DNA of 64,000 bases, from contig CM077034.1 of the NCBI GenBank assembly GCA_039090855.1, positions 9,068,984 through 9,132,983 on the forward strand. The letters run 5' to 3'. Source of the DNA: Macrothele yani. Taxonomy: Eukaryota > Arthropoda > Arachnida > Araneae > Macrothelidae. Shown in pieces: positions 43,580 through 54,421 of this stretch; within the stretch, counting starts at the first letter, position 1, and every line of letters begins with the position of its first letter. Made by a program: the position numbers and the translations under genes. The notes under the pieces are model-generated. The model ran no database searches, was not told the origin of the DNA, and was given only the letters and a program-made list of their open reading frames with translations.

Positions 43580-46467
43580 GAAACTGTTATGTAAACTTCG
43601 TGGATTAATAAATGATTTTTGGTTACTTTAAATAAAGAAATTACCTTACTAGCAATATTTGCTACTGCGATTTTTTTTCACTAGCAAATTTGATTTTTCA
43701 CTAGCTATTTGCTAGTTGCTAATCGGTGAAATAGCGCCCTGATGGGGTGGATGGGTATTAAGTGGCGAAAGGAAATTGGCGAAAGAGAATCGCTGATCGT
43801 CGCTGTTTTAACAAGTGATAATAGAAACTGTTATGTAAACTTCGTGGATTAATGATGATTTTTGGTTACTTTAAATAAAGAAATTACCTTACTAGCAATA
43901 TTTGCTACTGCGATTTTTTTTCACTAGCAAATTTGATTTTTCACTAGCTATTTGCTAGTTGCTAATCGGTGAAATTGCGCCCTGATGGGGAGGATGGGTA
44001 TTAAGTGGCGAAAGAGAATCGCTGATCGTCGCTGTTTTAACAAGTGATAATAGAAACTGTTATGTAAACTTCGTGGATTAATAATGATTTTTGGTTACTT
44101 TAAATAAAGAAATTACCTTACTAGCAATATTTGCTACTGCGATTTTTTTTCACTAGCAAATTTGATTTTTCACTAGCTATTTGCTAGTTGCTAATCGGTG
44201 AAATCGCGCCCTGATGGGGAGGATGGATATTAAGTGGCGAAAGAGAATCGCTGATCGTCGCTGTTTTAACAAGTGATAATAGAAACTGTTATGTAAACTT
44301 CGTGGATTAATGATGATTTTTGGTTACTTTTAAATAAAGAAATTACCTTACTAGCAATATTTGCTACTGCGATTTTTTTTCACTAGCAAATTTGATTTTT
44401 CACTAGCTATTTGCTAGTTGCTAATCGGTGAAATCGCGCCCTGATGGGGAGGATGGGTATTAAGTGGCGAAAGAGAATCGCTGATCGTCGCTGTTTTAAC
44501 AAGTGATAATAGAAACTGTTATGTAAACTTCGTGGATTAATAAATGATTTTTGGTTACTTTAAATAAAGAAATTACCTTACTAGCAATATTTGCTACTGC
44601 GATTTTTTTTCACTAGCAAATTTGATTTTTCACTAGCTATTTGCTAATCGGTGAAATCGCGCCCTGATGGGGAGGATGGGTATTAAGTGGCAAAAGAGAA
44701 TCGCTGATCGTCGCTGTTTTAACAAGTGATAATAGAAACTGTTATGTAAACTTCGTGGATTAATGATGATTTTTGGTTACTTTAAATAAAGAAATTACCT
44801 TACTAGCAATATTTGCTACTGCGATTTTTTTTTCACTAGCAAATTTGATTTTTCACTAGCTATTTGCTAATCGGTGAAATCGCGCCCTGATGGGGAGGAT
44901 GGGTATTAAGTGGCGAAAGAGAATCGCTGATCGTCGCTGTTTTAACAAGTGATAATAGAAACTGTTATGTAAACTTCGTGGATTAATAAATGATTTTTGG
45001 TTACTTTAAATAAAGAAATTACCTTACTAGCAATATTTGCTACTGCGATTTTTTTTCACTAGCAAATTTGATTTTTCACTAGCTATTTGCTAGTTGCTAA
45101 TCGGTGAAATCGCGCCCTGATGGGGAGGATGGGTATTAAGTGGCGAAAGAGAATCGCTGATCGTCGCTGTTTTAACAAGTGATAATAGAAACTGTTATGT
45201 AAACTTCGTGGATTAATGATGATTTTTGGTTACTTTAAATAAAGAAATTACCTTACTAGCAATATTTGCTACTGCGATTTTTTTCACTAGCAAATTTGAT
45301 TTTTCACTAGCTATTTGCTAATCGGTAAAATCGCGCCCTGATGGGGAGGATGGGTATTAAGTGGCGAAAGAGAATCGCTGATCGTCTCTGTTTTAACATG
45401 TGATAATAGAAACTGTTATGTAAACTTCGTGGATTAATAAATGATTTTTGGTTACTTTAAATAAAGAAATTACCTTACTAGCAATATTTGCTACTGCGAT
45501 TTTTTTTCACTAGCAAATTTGATTTTTCACTAGCTATTTGCTAATCGGTGAAATCGCGCCCTGATGGGGAGGATGGGTATTAAGTGGCGAAAGAGAATCG
45601 CTGATCGTCGCTGTTTTTAACAAGTGATAATAGAAACTGTTATGTAAACTTCGTGGATTAATAAATGATTTTTGGTTACTTTAAATAAAGAAATTACCTT
45701 ACTAGCAATATTTGCTACTGCGATTTTTTTCACTAGCAAATTTGATTTTTTACTAGCTATTTGCTAATCGGTGAAATCGCGCCCTGATGGGGAGGATGGG
45801 TATTAAGTGGCGAAAGAGAATCGCTGATCGTCTCTGTTTTAACAAGTGATAATAGAAACTGTTATGTAAACTTCGTGGATTAATAAATGATTTTTGGTTA
45901 CTTTAAATAAAGAAATTACCTTACTAGCAATATTTGCTACTGCGATTTTTTTCACTAGCAAATTTGATTTTTCACTAGCTATTTGCTAATCGGTGAAATC
46001 GCGCCCTGATGGGGAGGATGGGTATTAAGTGGCGAAAGAGAATCGCTGATCGTCGCTGTTTTAACAAGTGATAATAGAAACTGTTATGTAAACTTCGTGG
46101 ATTAATGATGATTTTTGGTTACTCTAAATAAAGAAATTACCTTACTAGCAATATTTGCTACTGCGATTTTTTTTCACTAGCAAATTTGATTTTTTACTAG
46201 CCATTTGCTAGTTGCTAATCGGTGAAATCGTGCCCTGATGGGGAGGATGGGTATTAAGTGGCGAAAGAGAATCGCTGATCGTCGCTGTTTTAACAAGTGA
46301 TAATAGAAACTGTTATGTAAACTTCGTGGATTAATGATGATTTTTGGTTACTCTAAATAAAGAAATTACCTTACTAGCAATATTTGCTACTGCGATTTTT
46401 TTTTCACTAGCAAATTTGATTTTTCACTAGCCATTTGCTAGTTGCTAATCGGTGAAATCGTGCCCTG
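43580..46467. repeat. ~230-bp satellite made of hAT right termini, about 12 copies
   Basis: Each unit runs from gatggggaggatgggtatta, via gctgatcgtcgctgttttaa and the ctagcaaata subterminal words, to the terminal sequence ggtgaaatcgcgccctg. gatgggg recurs at 43741, 43984, 44213, 44443 and on to about 46237. Units vary between 222 and 243 bp, mainly by presence or absence of tagttgc and the length of T runs. The same sequence is single-copy at 31652-31860 and 50500-50742. Confidence 0.9.
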
Positions 46468-46640
46468 AGGAGGTCCATTCCAAGAAATGAAGACTTCATT
46501 AAAAAGGGTGTCGGACTGGATGTTCTGATTGTGTAGGTGGTTGCCAATTACAGATCCAACTGATTCACAAACAGCTTCACTACAGATTTTTTAAACAGTT
46601 TTCAAGTACACAAATTATTTTGTTGATGTTGACATACACT

Positions 46641-47456
46641 TGCGGGTTTAGTAAATGCTTCTAATCTTATTATTGTGTTATCTTGAATGATTAAATGATT
46701 AAGTTTGGTTTTTCATTTTCAGAAGAAGGATCAAGTACTTAAAAAAAAATATCAGAGGCATGCATCAGACACTGACCATAAACAACATTTAGAGCAAAAT
46801 TACATATGTTTCCAATATCTGGACCTAGAACATTATATAATTAAAGAAGTGATATTCTTCTGTCCTTGGCACTCTGTTACAATAATACAACTTCTGGTTA
46901 TTAGTCATGAAATGAAACACAAAGGGCAACTGTCCTTTTCCTTGCAGTAAGAAATTTTATTCCAACCTTTTTCATTTTTAAATTTAGTTGGCCGAACGGG
47001 CAACAACATGGCTTTTTTTACCTGCCCAGACAAATAATCTACATGCCCCGGGCTTCTTGGGCATGGTATTTTTTCAAGCCCAGTACATGTCTTGAAACCT
47101 GTTGACTTTTGTTAAATGTTGTTTACGCTTTACACCCAAGCTTTTCATAAACTGTTTTCAAATATTAAGTGCTTAATAATTGCTCATAATATTTTAAATT
47201 ACGTGGCGTAGAAAGCATAGCACACAAAAGCAGTAAACTTTCTTCGAAAATTTAAAACAAACAAAAAACCCGGAGTGGGTTTTATATTGTTTTTTAAAGT
47301 GGACATTTATTCAAAACCAAGAGATAAAATTTTAAACCTTCCACGTTCGGCCCAAAAATAGTTTTATAAAGCGACGACAGTTGACGACACGTTATTGCTA
47401 CATCATGAAGCGTTTCGTTACGTTGTGAAAGTGGCAAAGGAAGTGAATAATATGGA
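46641..47456. other. No gene recognised; GC-palindrome near 47045
   Basis: AT-rich sequence with an 81-codon frame at 46705 lacking known motifs. Around 47000-47090 are partly palindromic words (gcccagacaaat, ccccgggcttcttgggc). Confidence 0.5.
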
Positions 47457-48507
47457 TTTTTTTTTTTTGATTGGAGGTTTAACGACCACCGTGAGCATCT
47501 CAATGGGCTATAAGCAGTCGCCCGTCCCTAATTTAGTGTCACTGGTTCCAGGGAAGGAGAGAGCCAGTGCCGTAAGCCAAACACAACATCCATGCCTCAC
47601 CGGGATTCGAACACGGACCCATCTCGGACGAATGATCAGAACCTATCGTTTAGACCACTGCGCCACCAGGGCGGCAGAATTGGAGGTTTAACGACCACCG
47701 TGAGCAACTCAATGGGCTATAAGCAGTCACCCGTCCCTAATTTAGGGTCACTGGTTCCAGGGAAAGGAGAGAGCCAGTGCCGTAAGACAAACACAACATC
47801 CATGCCTCACCGGGATTCGAACCCGGACCCCTTCCGGACGAATGATCAGAGGCCATCGCTTAGACCACTCTGCCACCGCGGCTGATTGGAGGTTTAACGA
47901 CCACCGTGAGCAACTCAATGGGCTATAAGCAGTAGCCAGTCCCTAATTTAGGGCCACTGGTTCCAGGGAAGGGAGAGAGCCAGTGCGTAAGACAAGCACA
48001 ACATCCACACCTCACTGGGATTCGAACCCGGACCCATATCGGACGAATGATCAGAAGCTATCGTTTAGACCACTGCGCCACCAGGGCGGCAGAATTGGAG
48101 GTTTAACGACCACCGTGAACAACTCAATGGGCTATGAGCAGTCGCCCGTCCCTAATTTAGGGCCACTGGTTCCAGGGAAGGGAGAGGGCCAGTGCCGTAA
48201 GACAAACACAACATACATGCCTCAACGGGATTCGAACCCGGACCCCTTCCGGACGAATGATCAGAGGCCATCGCTTAGACCACTCTGCAACCGCGGCAGA
48301 ATTGGAGGTTTAACGACCACCGTGAACAACTCAATGGGCTATGAGCAGTCGCCCGTCCCTAATTTAGGGCCACTGGTTCCAGGGAAGGGAGAGGGCCAGT
48401 GCCGTAAGACAAACACAACATCCATGCCTCACCGGGATTCGAACCCGCACCCCGTTCGGACGAATGATCAGAGGCCATCGCTTAGACCACTGCGCCACCG
48501 GGGCGGC
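47457..48507 (-). mobile_element. SINE pentamer, five full-length units
   Basis: Five units each with a tRNA-like head (ends near 47675, 47883, 48090, 48299 and 48507); only the leftmost has a T run. Units 2-5 lack an A tail and join head to body with agaattgg or gattgg. Imperfect flanking repeat gaataatatggat / gaataaatttggat. Confidence 0.85.
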
Positions 48508-48769
48508 GAATAAATTTGGATGAAAGGTGGTGCTTAAAAGGACCTTTTTGAATGTTGATTGTGGCATATGTGTGAAATATTTATTTTCATGGAAGAATAT
48601 GAAACTGTGTAGCTAGCAGAATAAAAGCAAGGAAAGTTTTATCTGCCAGGGAAGAACTGTCTCATCGCAGGAATCAGGACTTCAGAGGAAAGACAGCAAT
48701 TCCGTCGGAATAAATATTCCAGAATATGGTCTGCCAAGTACATTTACATTGCGAGGCTACCATAAACTA

Positions 48770-49130
48770 TGAGACTAGTTGTCTGCAATACGAATACCAG
48801 TCGCTAACTGTCTCAGAGGATGTGGTAATATTGCCATGTGAGGTTTCTTCAATCACCTCATCGTAAGACAATCCTTTGGCGAAACAATACGTCAGAATCA
48901 TCACTCTATCAATAGGAATCTGAACATTAAAAAAAACCACGCACCAAGTGTACGGAAAGAGTACTCATCATTCCCTGAAGCGTACTTCTTCCGACACACG
49001 AGTTGTCCTAAACAATGAGACGCATCGACACATACAGTCATGAGATGGCTGAATGCATCTCACGTGCAAGAAGAGCGGAGAATAGGTAAGGGCTAACGTG
49101 GCGCCATCTATTATTGCTTTGGAACTAGCG
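48770..49130 (-). pseudogene. Merlin/ISXO2-like transposase relic
   Basis: The minus strand reads CLGQLVCRKKYASGNDEYSF and RTLGAWFF, then after a frameshift NVQIPIDRVMILTYCFAKGL, SYDEVIEETS and VSDWYSYCRQLV. This is the arrangement of the N-terminal part of IS1595/ISXO2-like transposases: Cys-rich zone, GTWF-like strand, helix region, DWxxxxR. The catalytic domain is not found. Inverted words near 47358 (ccacgttcggccc) and 49130 (gggccgaatgtag) may be its termini. Confidence 0.5.
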
Positions 49131-50089
49131 GGGCCGAATGTAGAAGTTTAGCCTAAATTTTCAACTCATGTTCTTGTAAGGTTAGTGTTTTTAAATAGTG
49201 ACTTGTTGGTGTGAGAACTGTGCAGATAATTTACTAAATTGAAGAACACACAGTGTATTATCCCAAATCCAATCGGGTCATTCCACATCAATTCATCCAA
49301 TTTTTTTGGAAAATGTAACCCACCATCTCAGATTTTGATGAAATTTGGCAGGCAGGTATACTTCACCAAGATATAGAAAATGACCAAATTGTAACTTCCT
49401 ACACCTCATCGTTTCCGAGATACTGAACACCAATCGTACACACAGAGTGACGAAGTACCACTTTTTACAAAATGCTGCATAACTGTAGTGCTATTTAGTT
49501 TAGAAGAAAGAAATTTTGTACTCTCATGCAAAATAGCTTCCAGAATAAGAAACCATTTCAAATTTCATTGAAAACACTGAATAAATAAATGAAATATAGT
49601 GGTAAAGTGAAAATTTAAGAAAAAAACTTGCTATTCTATATTAGGCTCTACAACAAATAGCAGAGGTATGAGGGAGCTCTTTTTTAATGTATATTGGTCT
49701 TTGATATATACTGTCACATAACAAGAAAAAAAAAATAGTGGCTTTCAGCTTGCTTTTGGAGATATGTGCAAATGTGTGTGGGGTCCCACTTCGTCAATTC
49801 AACAACTTTTTTTTTGTTAATTATAATTCATCTTGACATTCAAGAAATTTCACAAGGAGATAAAACTAACAAGGATGCAAAAATATAAAAAATTATGTTT
49901 TCTTACACCATATAGTTTCAGAGATATAGTTCCAAATTAACAAGTATATATAGTTCCAAATTAACAAGAAGTATATATAGTTCCAAATTAACAAGTATAT
50001 ATAGTTCCAAATTAACAAGTCTGACAATATGGCTAGTTCAGCTGCACCCCACAACAAGTTTGGTGAGGTTTTAAAGTTTTTGAGTCATG

Positions 50090-50742
50090 CCTCTGTCAAG
50101 TATTATTGCTCATTAACATTTTACTGGATAAATATTTGTATTTCAGCTTGAAAATACAAGGAAAATATCCAAAACCAGAAGTCAGACGAAGCAAAAGTTT
50201 CTTCCGTAATCGTTTACCCCCTCCACGAACACGTTTCCTAAAAAAGCGTCTATCTATGCCACGCAATAAAGGCGATAGCTTGGCTTAGGGTACGCAGGAG
50301 TTGAGGACAAAGTTCGTGGGGCAAAAGAAGGGAGGGTGGCAGAGCAGGTGGTCAAACAACTGACCCATCCCAGAGCTCTGGGTTGCCACAGCAACCATTG
50401 CCGACGTCACGTTCAGTTTCTGCAATAGACCAATGAGGGCACGATGGAGAGGAGTTTCAATGCGCTTCTACGACAGTTCGGAAGGGATGAAAGATATGGG
50501 GAGGATGGGTATTAAGTGTCGAAAGGAAATTGGCGAAAGAGAATCGCTGATCGTCGCTGTTTTAACAAGTGATAATAGAAACTGTTATGTAAACTTCGTG
50601 GATTAATAATGATTTTTGGTTACTTTAAATAAAGAAATTACCTTACTAGCAATATTTGCTACTGCTATTTTTTTTTCACTAGCAAATTTGATTTTTCACT
50701 AGCCATTTGCTAGTTGATAATCGGTGAAATCGCGCCCTGGTG
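50090..50742 (+). mobile_element. Solo right end of the actagcaaa hAT family
   Basis: Matches 42230-42890 plus one satellite unit of the hAT at 41070, ending ggtgaaatcgcgccctgg. It is the single-copy version of the terminus amplified at 43580-46467. Confidence 0.75.
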
Positions 50743-50933
50743 TACAAGATTCAGAGTAAAATAATAACTTTCTTTAAAAACAACTACCAACAAGTAAAAG
50801 AAGTATTGTTTTGGTTGTGTTGCTCAGTACAGAAACTATAAAAACTATAAATCTATGTCATCACATTAATGATTTTGCAGTGACAGCTTCATGGTCTTTC
50901 TTTGCCACCAGCAACAGGAAGTCTCCTTGTGAT

Positions 50934-51819
50934 TTTTTTTTTTTTTTTATTGCATGTTTAACGACCGCCGTGAGCAACTCAACGGGCTATAAGCAGTCGC
51001 CCGTCCCTAATTTAGGGTCACTGGTTCCAGGGAAGGGAGAGAGCCAGTGCTGTAAGACAAACACAACATCCATTGATTGATTGGAGGTTTAACGACCACC
51101 GTGAGCAACTCAATGGGCTATAAGCAGTCGCCCGTCCCTAATTTAGGGTCACTGGTTCCAGGGAAGGGAGAGAGCCAGTGCCGTAAGACAAACACAACAT
51201 CCATTGATTGATTGGAGGTTTAACGACCATCGTGAGCAACTCAATGGGCTATAAGCAGTCGCCCGTCCCTAATTTAGGGTCACTGGTTCCAGGGAAGGGA
51301 GAGAGCCAGTGCCGTAAGACAAACACAACATCCATTGATTGATTGATTGGAGGTTTAAAGACCACCGTGAGCAACTCAATGGGCTATAAGCAGTCGCCCG
51401 TCCCTAATTTAGGGTCACTGGTTCCAGAGAAGGGAGAGAGCCAGTGCCGTAAGACAAACACAACATCCATTGATTGATTGGAGGTTTAACGACCACCGTG
51501 AGCAACTCAATGGGCTATAAGCAGTCGCCCGTCCCTAATTTAGGGTCACTGGTTCCAGGGTAGGGAGAGAGCCAGTGCCGTAAGACAAACACAACATCCA
51601 TTCATTCATTGATTGGAGGTTTAATGACCACCGTGAGCAACTCAATGGGCTATAAGCAGTCGCTCATCCCTAATTTAGGGTCACTGGTTCCAGGGAAGGG
51701 AGAGATCCAGTGCCGTAAGACAAACACAACATCCATGCCTGATCGGGATACGAACCCGGACCCCTTACGGACGAATGATCAGAGGCCAACGCCTTAGACC
51801 ACTGCGCCACCGGGGCGGC
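50934..51819 (-). mobile_element. SINE hexamer: six bodies, one head
   Basis: Six body units of about 132 bp; only the right one has the tRNA-like head. T run at the left only. The array is flanked by ctccttgtgat (50923-50933, 51820-51830), and the interrupted coding frame (KSPCD/GIGG) rejoins without it. Confidence 0.95.
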
Positions 51820-52130
51820 CTCCTTGTGATGGCATAGGTGGAACTGCCAAACGAATCACTGCAAAAGCAAGTCTCAAACGTCTACTGAAAGAGCAAATAA
51901 CCAGATGTTTGACTTAACTGTCGTAACAACATCATGAAAATAGAGTTTCATTTTTAAAAGTGATATGAACACTGTGCTCAATGAGTGTCAAGTAAGATTT
52001 TCTCATGTTCAAACAATACCTGATGCACGGAGTTTCCACAGCTTTATTCCATTATCAACATCTAAAATAGCAACCAATAGAACAAGCTTGGATGAAAATT
52101 ACTTTTTGATTATGGTTGTAAAAATCTAGG

Positions 52131-53873
52131 GATTTTTTTTTTTTTTTTTTGATTGAAGGTTTAACGACTACCGTGAGCAACTCAATGGGCTATAAGCAGT
52201 CGCCCGTCCCTAATTTAGGGTCACTGGTTCCAGGGAAGGGAGGGAGCCAGTGCCGTAAGACAAACACAACATCCATGCCTGACCGGGATTCAAACCCGGA
52301 CCTTTTTTTTTTTTTTTTTTTTTTTATTAGAGGTTTAACGACCACCGTGAGCAACTCAATGGGCTATAAGCAGTCGCCTGTCCCTAATTTAGGGTCACTG
52401 GTTCCAGGGAAGGGAGAGAGCCAGTGCTGTAAGACAAACACAACATCCATTCATTGATTGATTGGAGGTTTAATGACCACCGTGAGCAACTCAATGGGCT
52501 ATAAGCAGTCGCTCATCCCTAATTTAGGGTCACTGGTTCCAGAGAAGGGTGAGAGCCAGTGCCGTAAGACAAACACAACATCCATTGATTGATTGGAGGT
52601 TTAACGACCACCGTGAGCAACTCAATGGGCTATAAGCAGTCGCCCGTCCCTAATTTAGGGTCACTGGTTCCAGAGAAGAGAGAGAGCCAGTGCCGTAAGA
52701 CAAACACAACATCCATTCATTGATTGATTGGAAGTTTAAAGACCACCGTGAACAACTCAATGGGCTATAAGCAGTCGCCCGTCCCTAATTTAGGGTCACT
52801 GGTTCCAGGGAAGGGAGAGAGCCAGTGCCGTAAGACAAACACAACATCCATTGATTGATTGATTGGAGGTTTAAAGACCACCGTGAGCAACTCAATGGGC
52901 TATAAGCAGTCGCCCGTCCCTAATTTAGGGTCACTGGTTCCAGAGAAGAGAGAGAGCCAGTGCCGTAAGACAAACACAACATCCATTCATTGATTGATTG
53001 GAGGTTTAATGACCACCGTGAGCAACTCAATGGGCTATAAGCAGTCGCCTGTCCCTAATTTAGGGTCACTGGTTCCAGGGAAGGGAGAGAGCCAGTGCTG
53101 TAAGACAAACACAACATCCATTCATTGATTGATTGGAGGTTTAATGACCACCGTGAGCAACTCAATGGGCTATAAGCAGTCGCTCATCCCTAATTTAGGG
53201 TCACTGGTTCCAGAGAAGGGTGAGAGCCAGTGCCGTAAGACAAACACAACATCCATTGATTGATTGGAGGTTTAACGACCACCGTGAGCAACTCAATGGG
53301 CTATAAGCAGTCGCCCGTCCCTAATTTAGGGTCACTGGTTCCAGAGAAGAGAGAGAGCCAGTGCCGTAAGACAAACACAACATCCATTCATTGATTGATT
53401 GGAAGTTTAAAGACCACCGTGAACAACTCAATGGGCTATAAGCAGTCGCCCGTCCCTAATTTAGGGTCACTGGTTCCAGGGAAGGGAGAGAGCCAGTGCC
53501 GTAAGACAAACACAACATCCATTGATTGATTGATTGGAGGTTTAAAGACCACCGTGAGCAACTCAATGGGCTATAAGCAGTCGCCCGTCCCTAATTTAGG
53601 GTCACTGGTTCCAGAGAAGGGAGAGAGCCAGTGCCGTAAGACAAACACAACATCCATTCATTGATTGATTGGAGGTTTAATGACCACCGTGAGCAACTCA
53701 ATGGGCTATAAGCAGTCGCCTGTCCCTAATTTAGGGTCGCTGGTTCCAGGGAAGGGAGAGAGCCAGTGCTGTAAGACAAACACAACATCCATGCCTCACC
53801 GGGATTCGAACCCGGACCCTTTCGGACGAATGATCAGAGGCCATCGCTTAGACCACTGCGCCACCGGGGCGGC
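52131..53873 (-). mobile_element. SINE array of 12 bodies with a higher-order repeat
   Basis: Body units start near 52157, 52329, 52467, 52599, 52730, 52866, 52997, 53136, 53266, 53399, 53534 and 53669. The first unit has part of a head and is followed by a second T run (52303-52325), so one array inserted next to or into another SINE. The block 52440-52990 recurs at 53110-53660, 669 bp (five units) away, with shared variants such as cgctcatccc. Flanked by aaatcta (52122-52128, 53874-53880). Full head only at the right end. Confidence 0.9.
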
Positions 53874-54421
53874 AAATCTACGAATACAAAGGCAGTTATA
53901 TACACATTGTTATGTAGCATGTGTATATGATTCTAACTGGTTTCTAGGAATAATAGAGAAAATCAATTTTGAAGAAAGTGATGCATCTGTAAAATTTATG
54001 CACCCAAACGGCCCTGCAGTTTCTCTTTACTGGCCTTCATTTAAAGATGAGTGCAATATTCCATTTGGACACATTTTATGTTTAATTGACGCTCCCATGA
54101 CAACAAGTTCTGGTAAAACATATGTGTTTTCCAAGTTGGACTTGAAAACCTGTTGAACTAAGTGGCTGAATTATAAGGACTCCATCCTCAAGAGTTGGTC
54201 ATGGCATACTAAAAACATCAATGTAAATATTTGTAAACAGTGCAAAACTACTTTCTTGTGTTTCTTTTTCTCAAGTCAAAACTAATTATTAAAAAATAGA
54301 TCTATGTACCATAGGGTGAGTATGACTAAGCAGTTTGTTGCATATGCTCACCTAACTTGTTGTGGGGTACAATTGAACTAGCCATTTCGTCAAATTTGTT
54401 AATATGGTATTTCTGAAACTA

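Larger units (their letters stand above)
41070..46467 (-). mobile_element. hAT element with amplified right terminus
   Basis: Left end CAGGGCAAGACTTCATC, right end ...CACCGATTAGC-type terminus (GGTGAAATCGTGCCCTG), flanked by a perfect 8-bp duplication aggaggtc (41062-41069, 46468-46475). Subterminal actagcaaat/gctagtga words occur at both ends. It includes a minus-strand transposase C-terminus, units of the dispersed ~370-bp repeat, a deleted mariner (42890-43577) and a tandem array of its own right terminus (43580-46467). Confidence 0.85.
40905..46640 (-). pseudogene. Unrecognised coding relic interrupted by a hAT
   Basis: The minus strand right of the hAT reads SEAVCESVGSVIGNHLHNQN then FNEVFISWNGPP; after skipping 41070-46467 and one 8-bp duplication it continues VYKVSQLLKESLDRHFQVED and TIWHSFF. 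The frame runs through the junction, proving the insertion. The sequence resembles repeat-encoded proteins of arthropods but I do not know its function. Confidence 0.5.
50870..54155 (+). pseudogene. Coding relic of the 7.3-kb element, cut by two SINE arrays
   Basis: Piece 1 reads FAVTASWSFFATSNRKSPCD; after the SINE array at 50934-51819 it continues GIGGTAKRITAKASLKRLLK. Piece 2 (about 52010-52130) reads VQTIPDARSFHSFIPLSTSK then IATNRTSLDENYFLIMVVKI. Piece 3 (53880-54155) reads YVACVYDSNWFLGIIEKINF, VKFMHPNGPAVSLYWP, CNIPFGHILCLIDAPMTTSS and a stop. These three blocks occur in this order in an uncharacterised protein type that I recall from invertebrate genomes. Function unknown. Several stops are present. 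Confidence 0.6.

Noticed and set aside
53881..54155. PWWP exon of the MSH6-like gene
   Set aside because: The reading ACVYDSNWFLGI is on the opposite strand, lacks PWWP-type residues and belongs to the 7.3-kb TIR element.
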